Shown: positions 32,440 to 42,497 of the stretch, piece after piece
Numbering within the stretch: position 1 is the first letter of the stretch
How the letters are laid out: the number at the start of each line of letters is the position of its first letter
Assembly: GCA_963585895.1 (NCBI GenBank)
Contig: OY757939.1
Location: 33,736,516 to 33,800,515 of the forward strand
Direction: 5' to 3'
Source: Sepioteuthis lessoniana
Lineage: Eukaryota; Mollusca; Cephalopoda; Myopsida; Loliginidae
DNA length: 64,000 bases
Position numbers and translations under genes: made by a program
Notes under the pieces: model-generated
What the model saw: the letters and a program-made list of their open reading frames with translations, nothing else
Told to the model about the DNA's origin: nothing
Databases searched by the model: none

Positions 32440-32925
32440 TCAATCAGAGATTCTATAAACAGTGAAACAGTGAAAATAAGCGGAAGCAGTCACATGGTTG
32501 ATCGGAAATGTGTGGGGGTTACTAAATGATATATGCAGATGTCCACGTGAGGGTCTCAGCCAGTTAGAGTCAGTGTGAGTCTTGAGTCAGTGCCAGTTTG
32601 AAGCGGAGTCAGTGCCAGTTTGAAGCGGAGTTGAATCAGCCGATTAAGAAGTGTGGCCGTTGGGAGCCAAACGGTCCCCTGGCGAGGACCGGTTGACTAT
32701 GTCTCATCAGACGAGAGGATGTAAGGCATTAAAGATAACACTGCGTGGTATGGTCAAGAGAAGAAGAAGAAGAAGAAGAAGAAGTTATGGGTTTATATAG
32801 CAGTTAGTCTTCGTCTCCGTTTCTCACACACCTATAGAAGCTTTGACTCCAAGAAGAATAAAGAGAGTTCTATCTTTATAACTTAGTGTTGTAATTCTTT
32901 ATTCATTACAGTTGCACAACATTTT
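32440..32925 (+). mobile_element. Possible solo LTR (retroelement fossil)
   Basis: A GC-richer block with internal near-identical 21-bp tandem copies (near 32583-32625). It has a TATA-like 'gggtttatatagcag' (32789) followed about 75 bp later by 'aagaataaagagag' and a pyrimidine-rich end. This layout suits an LTR promoter and polyadenylation signal. Ends and target duplication are not resolved. Family unknown. Confidence 0.35.
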
Positions 32926-33488
32926 ATATATTTGGTGCGCAGTGACCTGTATTGTTCTTCTTTTTTGGAAAAAAAAGGGACATGAGGTGATTTCGAACCA
33001 ATTATATAAAATGTTTCCCCCCACTTCCACGTGTCAATTGCCGTACCTACTCTCTCCCTGCAGTGGACGGCCTTCTCACTTACGTGACCAACATGTCACG
33101 TAAAGCAAATTAGTCAGTCTTTCGAAGAAAAAAAATTTTTTTCAATTTTTCAGGATCTGAAATGTTCCCATACAATCATATCTGCACTTGGACTGCGATT
33201 GACACCTTCATCTGACCCCACCTCGACTTTTTCATTGTTTTGCCTACGCTCTTTCCGATGATACTTTTAAAACTATCAAAATAGATATTTTAGCTTTCTC
33301 TTTTTCCTTTCTTTTTCTGGTAAAAAATCCATATTTTTCATTTTTCTATTTTGAAAATACATTGTATCATACATCTAAAAATCAGTGTTGTAATTTCATT
33401 CTTCTAAAATCCCCGTTGATTATTTTTAGGCTACTAAAATCATTCTCAGATTTCTTTCGTTTCAGGTTTCCGACGCACCACTTAAGTA
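32926..33488. other. No recognisable gene
   Basis: AT-rich; nothing recognised. Confidence 0.4.
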
Positions 33489-33489
33489 T

Positions 33490-33619
33490 GTTATAGATGT
33501 GGGAAAACTTAGAAAATATAGATGAATAGATATGAATAGACTTAGCCATCTAGTTAACTTGCTATATATATATGAACAGTCTGAGATTGATAGAGAGATA
33601 TGAACGAACTTTAATTTTG

Positions 33620-33694
<75 letters not shown>

Positions 33695-33695
33695 G
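33490..33695. repeat. GATA-like array with (AT)n(GT)n
   Basis: 'gatgaatagatatgaatag' and 'tatgaacagtctgagatt' spacers precede AT and GT runs (33620-33695). Confidence 0.85.
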
Positions 33696-33699
33696 GCGG

Positions 33700-34510
33700 A
33701 AAGTGTGTCAATGATTAGAGAAAATACAGTTCTACAAATTCAATAAATTTTATTTCTTTAATTTGAGTGTAAATTTTGTTGTTAAACAACAAAAGTTACC
33801 ATGTCTTTTCTTGTAAGAAAAACAAAAAGTAGAGCGTAGATAGGTACCGATATGATATCAACAAGAAGAAATTTAATAGCAGCTTGTATTCTTTAAAATC
33901 TAGATAATATATTTTTTGTGTGTAAAAGAACTTTGTGTAAGTATGTTACTATGTAAAGAGGAATGATATCTATGCGTTAATACGTAAGTGTAATGAAACT
34001 GAATAATTCAGCAGTAACGAATTTATTATTAGCAGAAGCAACGCTGTCGACAAAGGGTAAACAAGAAGATTTTCGCCCGTGGAAAATAATTTAGCGGAAT
34101 TAAAATTGTATATATTGTTGAAGTAAGAGATTGTTTGATTTTCATCCCAAAAGAAACAAAGATGAAAATTTTGAGTGAGAATAGAGACGAATCCATATCT
34201 CTGTTTTATCACTTTATTCGGCTCCGAATTAGATAAAATGTTAATTTATTTATCTGTGATTCTAATTAATAATAAAATGTATTTTTAACTATGAAGGAGG
34301 GAAAAGATCTATTAAATTATGTTGAGTTTTGATCCTTCAAAATTTGAGAGACATTTCAGATATCATCGTTTGCCGTCTCAAAGATAAAAATAAAGGCGGA
34401 TTCCGAAACGAAGGCACCGATTGGGCAATAAAGCAATCATACAAATATAAAAATTACAGCTTCTTGAGCCTACTTTTTTGAACAAAAAATAACACTTTTT
34501 TTAGTATGGA
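33700..34510. other. No recognisable gene
   Basis: AT-rich. Short minus-strand frames (33970-34212) show no domain. Confidence 0.4.
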
Positions 34511-34571
34511 AATGAACTGATTTTCCACACACACACACATTTATATATATATATATATATATACATATATT

Positions 34572-34700
34572 GTTATCCACAGACAAACTGTTTCGTTATA
34601 TCACAACCCTTCAGTGTGCCTAGACACGCAGGATACTTCAAGCTGGGATTGAAACCCGCCTAACTTTATGCTAAACTTGGTATCTAGCCCCATACGTCAG
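34572..34700 (-). mobile_element. SINE-D copy
   Basis: Minus strand: head with box B 'GGGTTTCAATCCCAGC', linker 'TATCCTGCGTGTCTAGGCAC', hammerhead (34578-34618) and tail 'GATAACAATATATG'. The upstream tRNA half is degraded. Confidence 0.7.
34578..34618 (-). ncRNA. Hammerhead ribozyme in SINE-D, one core change
   Basis: Parts: CACA, CUGAAGG (core A9 changed to G), GUUG-UGAUA-UAAC (helix II), GAAA, CAGUUUGUC, UGUG. The fourth helix II pair is G-U where the 29.6-kb copy has C-G and the 54.4-kb copy G-C, so pairing is kept while bases differ. The A9 change probably weakens catalysis. Confidence 0.65.
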
Positions 34701-34975
34701 CTCAGGAATTATAATGCATTCGTATTAGCTTTCGTTTGTTTACATTTAGCGCTATCGGATACTTTTTTCTTCGTTAGATAAGCTTTACATTACGCGGGTG
34801 GTAGCCGTTAATTCCCTCACCAGAGTGCTCAACCCCCGAGAAGGGAATTCGGCGACCTACGTCAGCTCAGGAAATTTACGCCTTTTGTATTAGCTTTTGT
34901 TTGTTTACATTTTGTGCTATCGGATACCGGAGAGCTCAATTACACGGGTGGCCGCTGTTAATTCCTTTGCCAGAA
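34693..34975. repeat. Tandem duplication of about 150 bp
   Basis: Two copies start 'tacgtcagctcaggaa' (34694 and 34857) and share 'gtattagcttttgtttgttt', 'gctatcggatac' and 'gggtgg...ccgttaattcc'. The second is shorter. Confidence 0.7.
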
Positions 34976-35002
34976 TATATATATATATATATATCAAAAT
35001 GA

Positions 35003-35340
35003 ATGGCTTCAGAAATTATTCTAAATTTGGTATTTAGATTTTTTATTTTTTCATATACTTGTGCTCTACAAGTATTTATAGAAAAACTTAATACAAAATT
35101 CAGAATCATTAGTGGACCTCTTCATTTTAAAATATTTACTTTTCTCTCCTTGGACCAACAACAATCTCCATATATATATATATATATATATATATGAACA
35201 AACTGAGATAGATACATTCACAGACTGACAGACAGATATATGAACAGAATGAAATAGATTCAACCCAGCATCATAGAAATAAACAGAAAAACGGAGATAC
35301 AATGATAAAATTGGGGTTATGATGTAGATGAGAACAGACT
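35003..35340. repeat. AT repeat and GATA-spacer remnants
   Basis: A short (AT)n run at 35170-35195 followed by 'gaacaaactgagatagata' and 'cagactgacagacagatata', the degenerate GATA-type family. Confidence 0.6.
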
Positions 35341-35634
35341 GACATAAAAAAAAATTGAGTGGCATGAATTAACTGGAATGAAATAGAGAGAAAACTTTGA
35401 GTAGAAAGTGCGTTTTGTTTTCAGAAAACATTCTTTTTTTTTTTTTTAACGTGTGTTCCTGATTATCCAGTTTTATTTTCTTTCCTTTTTCGAACAGTAT
35501 TTTAAGAAAATATTAATCTCATATTGTAAAGAGAGAAAATATCTATTTTCCTTTTTGCACTTCTGTTTTAAACTTATTTTAACGACTATGCCAATGTAAG
35601 ATATATTTTTGGTAATCTTTTTTGATTTCTTTAA

Positions 35635-36530
35635 TAAAGTTGCTGGAGTTTTGTAGGGAGATACATTAGCACCATATTTGTTTATAAACTGCTTAGACTA
35701 CATACTTCGAACTTCGATAGATCTAATCAAAAAATGGTTTTACGCTAAATAAATAAAGAAGATAATATCCTGCAGAAACTTTAACAGATGCAGACTATGC
35801 AGATGATCTAGCGCTTCTGGCAAATACACCAGCCCAAGCCGAATCCCTACTGCATAGCCTAGAACAAACAGCAGGAGGCATTGGCATCCACGTGAATGCA
35901 AATAAAGCAGAGTATATGTGTTTTAAAGGAGAAGGGTCCATCTTTACACTAAGTGCAGGCGTCTAAAATTAATAGACAACAACACATACCTTATCTTATC
36001 GACTGAAAGTGATTCCAACATACACTTAGCGAATCTAGGGACTGCTATCGATAGGTTATCGAACATAAGGAAGTCTAATCAATCCAATAAAATAAAACAG
36101 GATTTCTTTCGAGCCGTGGCTGTGTCATTACTACGGTACTAATGCACCACAAGGACACTAACAAAATGCATGGAGAAGAAGCCTGATGGGAACTGCACAA
36201 GAATGGTATATGCAATTTTAAACAAATCCTGGAAGGAGCACCTCTCGAAACAGCAGCTGTACGGCCACTTACCTCTCATCTCAAAAAACATCCTAGTAAG
36301 ACGCACAAGACATGCGGGACACTGCCGAAGAAGTAAGGACAAACTCAAGTGACGTTGTTCTATGGAACCTTTACTAATGGACGCGCCAGTGTGCCAACCA
36401 GTAAGAACTGTATGGACACAGGATATAGTTTGGAGGAACTCGCGGGAGCGATGGATGATAGGGACGGATGGAGAGAGAGAGAGAGAGGGTCAGGGAAATC
36501 CGTCCTGTCAGCGTGACTTGATAATGATGA
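35635..36530 (+). mobile_element. RTE-clade LINE, RT to 3' end, decayed
   Basis: Shows 'GDTLAPYLFINCLDYILR' (motif B, near 35665; a TAG precedes it), 'ADYADDLALLANTPAQAES' (motif C with the catalytic YADD intact, near 35800) and 'GGIGIHVNANKAEYMCF' (near 35880). The C-terminal domain with 'NLGTAIDRLSNIRKS' and 'EKKPDGNCTRMVYAILNKSW' (36170) follows, then a 3' end 'ttgataatgatgacc'. Frameshifted several times. More complete than the 9-kb copy but older. Confidence 0.8.
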
Positions 36531-36885
36531 CCTGAGATCTATGAACAAGTCGATGTCGGATTCTGAAAGCTCATTTTAAAGTAAAAACAAAATGGTATTG
36601 ACCTTAAAATGCGAAATTGGATTGTAGGATTAAAGTTCAAACATAATAGAAAAATATAGTAACAACTTATGTTTTGAAAAATAATTTCCATGAATTATGG
36701 ATTTCTTGAATATGAATCAATGGTCGACTTATACACGAGATCGAATTAGCTAACTTTTATGATTTCAGTAAGTTCAAAACAATATTTCTAAATCTATTGA
36801 AATATTAATACACTAATGATAATAGTAATGAAATGAAAAAATAGATAAATACTAGTACCTTGCCTGAGACAAAAAAAAAACTCTG
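36531..36885. other. No recognisable gene
   Basis: AT-rich; contains 'gtcgacttatacacgaga' near 36723, related to the inverted ends at 25.0 kb. Confidence 0.4.
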
Positions 36886-36889
36886 ATGG

Positions 36890-37110
36890 TTATACCAGTT
36901 GTTATTAGTGTGCTTAGAAAGGTCTCCAAAGAGGACTGAAACCGTTGGAAATCGGAGGAAGAATGGAGACTATTCACACTACTGCATTGTTCAGATCTAG
37001 CAGAATACTCCGTAGAGTCCTAGAGACTCACTGTCATTCAGACTCCAGTGAAGGTCTACCAGCTAACACTGGTGTAGAAAATTTACAAGGCGTTTAAAAT
37101 GATAAAAATT
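36890..37110 (+). mobile_element. RLE-type LINE 3' end (nest copy 1)
   Basis: Endonuclease C-terminus ('gagactattcacactactgc') and the conserved 3' UTR ('ccagctaacactggtgtaga'), ending in A/T-rich triplets. First of a same-strand series to 46.1 kb. Confidence 0.75.
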
Positions 37111-37114
37111 ATAA

Positions 37115-37437
37115 CAGGCTGACCATAGGGTAAAACTGAAGGAAATGCGAAAAGAGAGATACATTCCTAAACCTTGCGAGAAAACTGAAAAAACTATGGA
37201 ACATAAAAATTACGTTGATATCAGTTGTAATTAGCGCGCTTGGTACAGTTACTATAGGATTGGTAGAGGGAGTGGAGGATTTAGAAATTAGATGACGAGG
37301 TGAGACCATCAGCAGCTTTGAGATCGGCCAGAATACTAAGAAGAGTCCGGGAGACTTGAGGAGACTTGTTGTCACTCAGGCACCCGAGGAAACGATCAAC
37401 CAACATTGGTGTGAATAACTCTTAAATTAGCACAATA
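37115..37437 (+). mobile_element. RLE-type LINE 3' end (nest copy 2)
   Basis: Begins in the endonuclease domain ('gctgaccatagggtaaaac'). Shows the 'LARKLKKLWNIKI' equivalent, the 3' UTR 'caaccaacattggtgtgaat' and a degenerate AATAATAATG tail. Confidence 0.75.
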
Positions 37438-37439
37438 AT

Positions 37440-37580
37440 AATGATATTCAAACTACAGCTTTATTGAGATATGCCAGAATATTGAGAAGAGTTCTGGAGG
37501 TCTGATGGGGCTTGCTGTCACTCAAACTCCAGTGAAAACCCAACTGCTAATGCTGGTGGAAAAATCTCTCAAAATAACCC
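37440..37580 (+). mobile_element. RLE-type LINE 3' end (nest copy 3)
   Basis: Only the last 140 bp: 'actacagctttattgagat' to 'ctgctaatgctggtgg'. Confidence 0.65.
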
Positions 37581-37584
37581 CAGA

Positions 37585-38512
37585 AACCAAAAATATGAAG
37601 AAAAGCAACTGTTTGAATACTTTAAGCGACAAACAAAGGAAATTGCAGGAAAAAGCTTGAACATGACTAAGAAGGAGAAATCTGAAGAAAGAATTTGAAT
37701 TTCTTTTAATAGCAACTATCAGATAAATACTTCGATCTTGACACAGAGCTGAACAAGATGTGGAAAATGAAGGTGACGGTTGAAAACTTTCATACGGAAA
37801 GTCAAAATGTACATAAATTTCTCGATTTTGTCAGCTAAAGAAATAAAGGAGAAATTCGCAGTGAAAGGCTGAGGAAATTTGCTGTTACTTCATTGAAAAC
37901 TACCTCTTCATACATTCGTAAATGTAATAATAATGATAAAAATAATACCCAATTGAATAGCAAGTATTGATTTTGCAGAGAAAGAGATGAGACGATTAAT
38001 CCCATGGTAAGCGAATGAGGCAGAAGGGAGTACAAGACTAGGCAAGAGTGAGTGGGAAAGGTGAACCAATGGGAATTGTGCAAGAGATTGAATTTTCAAG
38101 ATAGTACATGGTATATGCACAAACCAGAATCAGTCCTAGAGAATGAGACGCATAAACCCCTCTAAGACTCTGAAATACAAACGAATCCCTTAATTCCACC
38201 CGGAAGACCAAACCGAGAGGTAATTTACACAAAAAAGAAAACTTGCCATCTTGTAGATTTTGACGTTCCAGTAGATTACAGAGTGGAAACAAAAGAAAGC
38301 GAAAAGGTAGACAAAGACTTAAAGTCTGCCAGCGAACAACAAAACTGAAAAATGAGGGTGACGGGTCACCTCTAAAGGTTTGGAAAACGGACCAGAAGAA
38401 CTGGAAATCAGTGGGATAATCGAGACCATCCAGACTACAGCATTGTTGAGATCAGCTAGAATACTGAGAAAAGTCCAGGAGACCCGAGGAGACTAGCAGT
38501 GAAAAACTCACA
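37585..38512 (+). mobile_element. RLE-type LINE, longer degraded copy (nest copy 4)
   Basis: Reaches further 5', to the region before the zinc knuckle ('aatttcttttaatagcaac'). It contains the knuckle remnant ('gagacgattaatcccatgg'), 'gggaattgtgcaagagattg', the endonuclease and the 3' end 'aaaaactcacaagaag'. Many indels. Confidence 0.65.
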
Positions 38513-38514
38513 AG

Positions 38515-39115
38515 AAGTCAAATAATACAACCAATAAACCCTTTTGTTTCTAGATTTCCTGAATTGGCCAAAATAGAATGCATACAAAGCTATAACAAAG
38601 GAACAGCATATCTCCATTGCGCAATCTGTAATTTCTATAATAAAAAAAAGATTGAAAACAAATATTACAACTATCAACACTTAACAGTAACAGAGAAACG
38701 ATGAAACCACAATATCCGAATTGCTAAAGATAATTAGGGCCAACAGTGACGGACAAGAGGTGAACCAATGGGAATCGACATTCCTGTCCCCATTGAAAGA
38801 AACACCTCACTGAAAACTGTAGAAAAAACTTTTCAAATACTAAGATGTAAAAATAGAAATTGAGAGGATATGGGTCATTAACAGCTCAGTAGTACCAGGG
38901 TACTCGGTATCGTTAATAAAAGGATGGAAAATATCAGGCTACAAGAAATCCAGAAGAACGTCATTGCTACTGCTCATTTAGTAAAGATGAATCTACCTAT
39001 CAAATAATTCCGCCATAGAAGCTCAAAGTGCAACTAGATGGACTTGGCAACATAAAGATACAAAGAAGGACGTTAAGTAAAAGTTTATTAATAATAAAAA
39101 TGATAATGATGATTC
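38515..39115 (+). mobile_element. RLE-type LINE, highly degraded (nest copy 5)
   Basis: Recognisable only by short stretches such as 'acgatgaaaccacaatatcc', 'gtgaaccaatgggaatcg' and 'ggtactcggtatcgttaat'. Ends near TAATAATAAAAATGATAATG. Confidence 0.45.
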
Positions 39116-39119
39116 CCTG

Positions 39120-39360
39120 TTACCAAATTGGCACGCTTTGAACGGGCTCCAAAGGCTTAGAAGGGGGACTGGAAGAGTTAGAAATCCAAGAACGAATCGG
39201 GATAATTCAGACTACACCATTGCTGAGATCGACCAGAATACTGAGAAGAGTCCTGGACACCTGAGAAAACTTGCTGTCTCTCAGACTCTAGTGAAAGACC
39301 ATCAGCTAAGACTGGTGGGGAAAACTCGCAAGGGGTATGATAATAATAATAATAATAATT
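39120..39360 (+). mobile_element. RLE-type LINE 3' end (nest copy 6)
   Basis: 'ttggcacgctttgaacggg' to '3' UTR 'catcagctaagactggtgg', followed by a clean (ATA)n run (39338-39360). Confidence 0.75.
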
Positions 39361-39705
39361 ACAACAGCAGCAACAACAACAATAACAATAAAAAGAAAGC
39401 GAAAAGAGAGACAAGTACTTGAACCTTGCCAGAGAACTAAGAAAGTTGTTGAACGTGTGGGTGACGGTGATACTAATTGCAACTGGAGTACTTGGAACGA
39501 TCCCTAAAGTGTTGGTAAAGGGACCGGAAGAATTGAAAAACGGAAGACGAACCGAGACCATCCAAACTGCAGCATTGTTAAGATCGGACAGAATACTGAA
39601 CAGAGTCTTGGAGACCTGAGGAGACTTGTTGTCACTCAACCTCCCCTAAAAGACCATCAGTTAACGATAGAAGAAAAAACTTGCAAGAAATAAAATGATA
39701 AGAGT
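39361..39705 (+). mobile_element. RLE-type LINE 3' end (nest copy 7)
   Basis: Preceded by AAC/AAT triplets. It has an open stretch 'NLARELRKLLNVWVTVILIA' then 'TGVLGTIPKVLVKGPEELK', equivalent to the distal endonuclease region, and a 3' UTR 'catcagttaacgatagaag'. Confidence 0.75.
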
Positions 39706-39810
39706 CCTGGATCCGAGGAGATTTGCTGTCACAGAGATTTCAATGAAAAACCATCAGCTAACGCAGGCGTGAAAAACTCGGAAGGAATCTAATAATCATA
39801 ATAATAATAG
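39706..39810 (+). mobile_element. RLE-type LINE 3' end (nest copy 8)
   Basis: Last ~100 bp of the element ('cagctaacgcaggcgtgaaa') with an AATAATCATAATAATAAT tail. Confidence 0.7.
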
Positions 39811-40170
39811 ACCTGACCTGGTGATAGTCAATAAAAGAAAAGAAAACTTTGTCGTCCCGGCAGACCACAGTGTAAAATTGAAAGAAAGCAAAAAGACCTT
39901 GCTAGGGAGCTGGAAAAAACTATGGAACATGAAAGTAACGGTGATAGCAATTGTAATGGGTGCGATCGGTACAGTCACCAAAGGATCGTTAAAGGCACTC
40001 GAGGACTGGGAAATAAGAGCAGAAGAGGAGACCATTCAAACTACAGCATTATTAAGATCGTCCAGAATACGGAGAAGACTCCTAGACACTTGAGTAGACT
40101 TGCTGTCATTCAACTCCAGTTAGAAACCATCAGCTAATGCGGGTGTGGAAAACTCAAATGTGTAAAATAA
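39811..40170 (+). mobile_element. RLE-type LINE 3' end (nest copy 9)
   Basis: Starts immediately after the previous TAA tail. Encodes the endonuclease with 'RPDLVIVNKRKENFVVPADH' (RPD kept, second acidic position lost) and '...GAIGTVTKGSLKALED', then the 3' UTR. Confidence 0.75.
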
Positions 40171-40830
40171 TACTTTAAGCAACACATTAAGGAAATTGCA
40201 AATAAGATGACAGGGATATAGCGGCGAAAGAACAACTTAAAGAGAGGATCTGAATCTCTATTAACAGCGGCAGATGATAATATCCAAGAAAATTGAAGTA
40301 TAGTGTATGTACAGAGAGAAAAGAAAAACTAATCACATAAGCCAATGCAGCAAATTGTCTTTAAAGGATTATACGAGCAAGCATGATTGGGTGGAAAAGG
40401 AGATCCACTGGGAATTGTGAAACAGACTGGAATTTGACCATGCTAACAGATAGTACATACACAACCGAAAATCTGTCCTTGAGTATGAAACGCATATATT
40501 ATTTTTTGATTATTAAATGCAATTGGATCACGAAATACGGCCCAGAAGATCAGGACTAGCGTGAAATAACAATTAGAAAAGAACTTGTCACCTAGTTGAT
40601 GTTGCCATTGCTATAGATCATTGAAGGAAACAAAGAAAAAGAAAAGACAGACAAAACCTGGATCTTGCTTAAGAGCTAAAAATTACAGATGGTGAGGGTA
40701 TCGTAGTTCGAGCCTTTGGAATAGTTACCAAAAAGAGAGACTGGGTGAATTGAAGATCACAAGAAGAATCGAGACCCTCTTAATCACAGCATATTGTTGA
40801 GTGGGACTTTTTTAACCAGACTTCAATGAA
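40171..40830 (+). mobile_element. RLE-type LINE, degraded (nest copy 10)
   Basis: Segments equivalent to 'KRGSESLLTAA', the knuckle region ('ctaatcacataagccaatgc') and 'gggaattgtgaaacagac' precede a decayed endonuclease. No clear TAA tail. Confidence 0.55.
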
Positions 40831-41310
40831 AAGCAACAGAAAAGTGGTATATGCACTACCGAGAATAGTACACACAAACTCCTCTGGAAATTTGAGATAA
40901 AAACGGATCATCTAATCTCGGCCATACGACCAGATCTGATAATAACCGACAACAAATTTCAACTTGCAGAATTGTGAACTTTGCTGTCTCGGCGGACCAC
41001 GGAGTAGAGTTGAAAAAACATGAAAAGAAGGATAAGTACCCTGACCTTGCAAGGGAATTGAAAAAAACTGTGGAACATGAAAGTGACAATTATCCCAATT
41101 GTAATTTGTGCTCTTGGTGCAGTCATCAAAGAATTGATACAAGGATTGGAGGATTTGGAAATTACAGGACGGTTGGAGACTGTCCAAATTACAGCATTGT
41201 TGAGATCGGCCAGAATACTGAGAAGAGTCTTGAAAACTTGAGGAGAATTGCAGTCACTCAAAACTCCAGTGGAAAACCACCAGCTAACGCTGATGTGAAA
41301 AACTCTCAAG
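40831..41310 (+). mobile_element. RLE-type LINE 3' part (nest copy 11)
   Basis: 'gtggtatatgcactaccgag' (YMHNP-like region) to the 3' UTR 'cagctaacgctgatgtgaa' and 'aaaactctcaag'. The last 12 bp are duplicated at 42486-42497 because R1 is inserted there. Confidence 0.8.
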
Positions 41311-42485
41311 GATTGGTTGGTTGGTTGAGTTTTATGGCATATCAACATTTGTAGGTTATTTAACGCCAAATCCATTTTTATGTAAATAATCAGTACTATT
41401 TAAAACAATTCAGTTTAGCATGAGTACAGAGTTTAATTGTCAAAAACATTTCTATTTCAAACTATTCAGTTTATTCCAACAGTTATAGATAACAATTCAG
41501 TTTTGTGTAAGTACAGTTTCAATTTCAAAACAATTTCAATGTCAATACAATTTCAAACAATTCGGTTTAGCGTAAGCACACAGTTTAATGTAAGTACAGT
41601 TTAATTGTGAAAAGCATTTCCATTTCTAGCTATTCAGTTTTGTCAAGCAGTTCTAATTCAGCTAATTCAGTTTAGTATAAGTACAGATTTTGTACACAGC
41701 TAAATGTCAGGACAGTTCTGTTAAATAATTCAGTTTACTGTAAATACAGTTTCAATGTCAAAAACAGTCTATTTCAAATTATTCATTTTAGCATAAGCAC
41801 GCAGTTTAAATGTAAGTACGGTAGAATTGTCAAAAACATTTCTATTTCAAGCTATTCAGTTTAATCAAACAATTCAGTTTAGCATAAGTATGCTGTTAGT
41901 TCTATTTAAGCCATAGATAGGGCGCTATCAAGTACTACCATTCCGGGCCAGAGTGGACCTGGGAGCAACGGCAATGAAGGGGTGCTCCGTATTCCCCAAG
42001 GCCCCAGCATTACTGGGACTTTACCATCAGACTGTTTAGTGTCATATCTAGGACACTCATTGGGGGGGTCTTATCCTTTGTAGAGTAGCAGTCTGTGTAT
42101 TCTACAGCCCCAGCTGATTGGGCAACATAGAGTTAAATGCTTAAAAAGTTCTATTTCGAGCAATTCAGTTTGGCATAAGTATGCAGTTTAAATGTCAAAA
42201 CAGTTTAAACAATTCAATTTAGCATAAATACACAGTTTAAATGCAAAAATCAGTATTGTGAAAGAAGCACGGTTTAGTTCTATTGAACCCATAGATAGGA
42301 CCTTTATCAGGTGCTAACACTCCGGGCCAGAGCGGACCTGGGAACGATGGCAATAAAGGAGTACTCCGCATTCCCCAAAGCTCCAGAATCACTGGAACCT
42401 CACCATCAGCTTGTTTAGTGTCATATCAAGGACACTCTGCTTCAGAGAAGCAGTTGGTGTATTCTACAGCCCCAGCCGACTGGGC
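41311..42485 (+). repeat. R1 repeat inserted in a LINE 3' end, with 12-bp target duplication
   Basis: 1175 bp flanked by 'aaaactctcaag' at 41299-41310 and 42486-42497. It starts 'gattggttggttggttgag' and the edge module. Next come about ten degenerate 'aattcagtttagcataag' subrepeats and the conserved domain (41900-42127). More subrepeats and a second copy of that domain (42275-42485) follow, ending 'agccccagccgactgggc'. The duplication implies insertion as one unit, as expected of retroposition. No coding capacity. Confidence 0.8.
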
Positions 42486-42497
42486 AAAACTCTCAAG

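Noticed and set aside
32762-32784. (GAA)n run as a coding or regulatory feature
   Set aside because: Short triplet repeat within the possible LTR; no frame around it.
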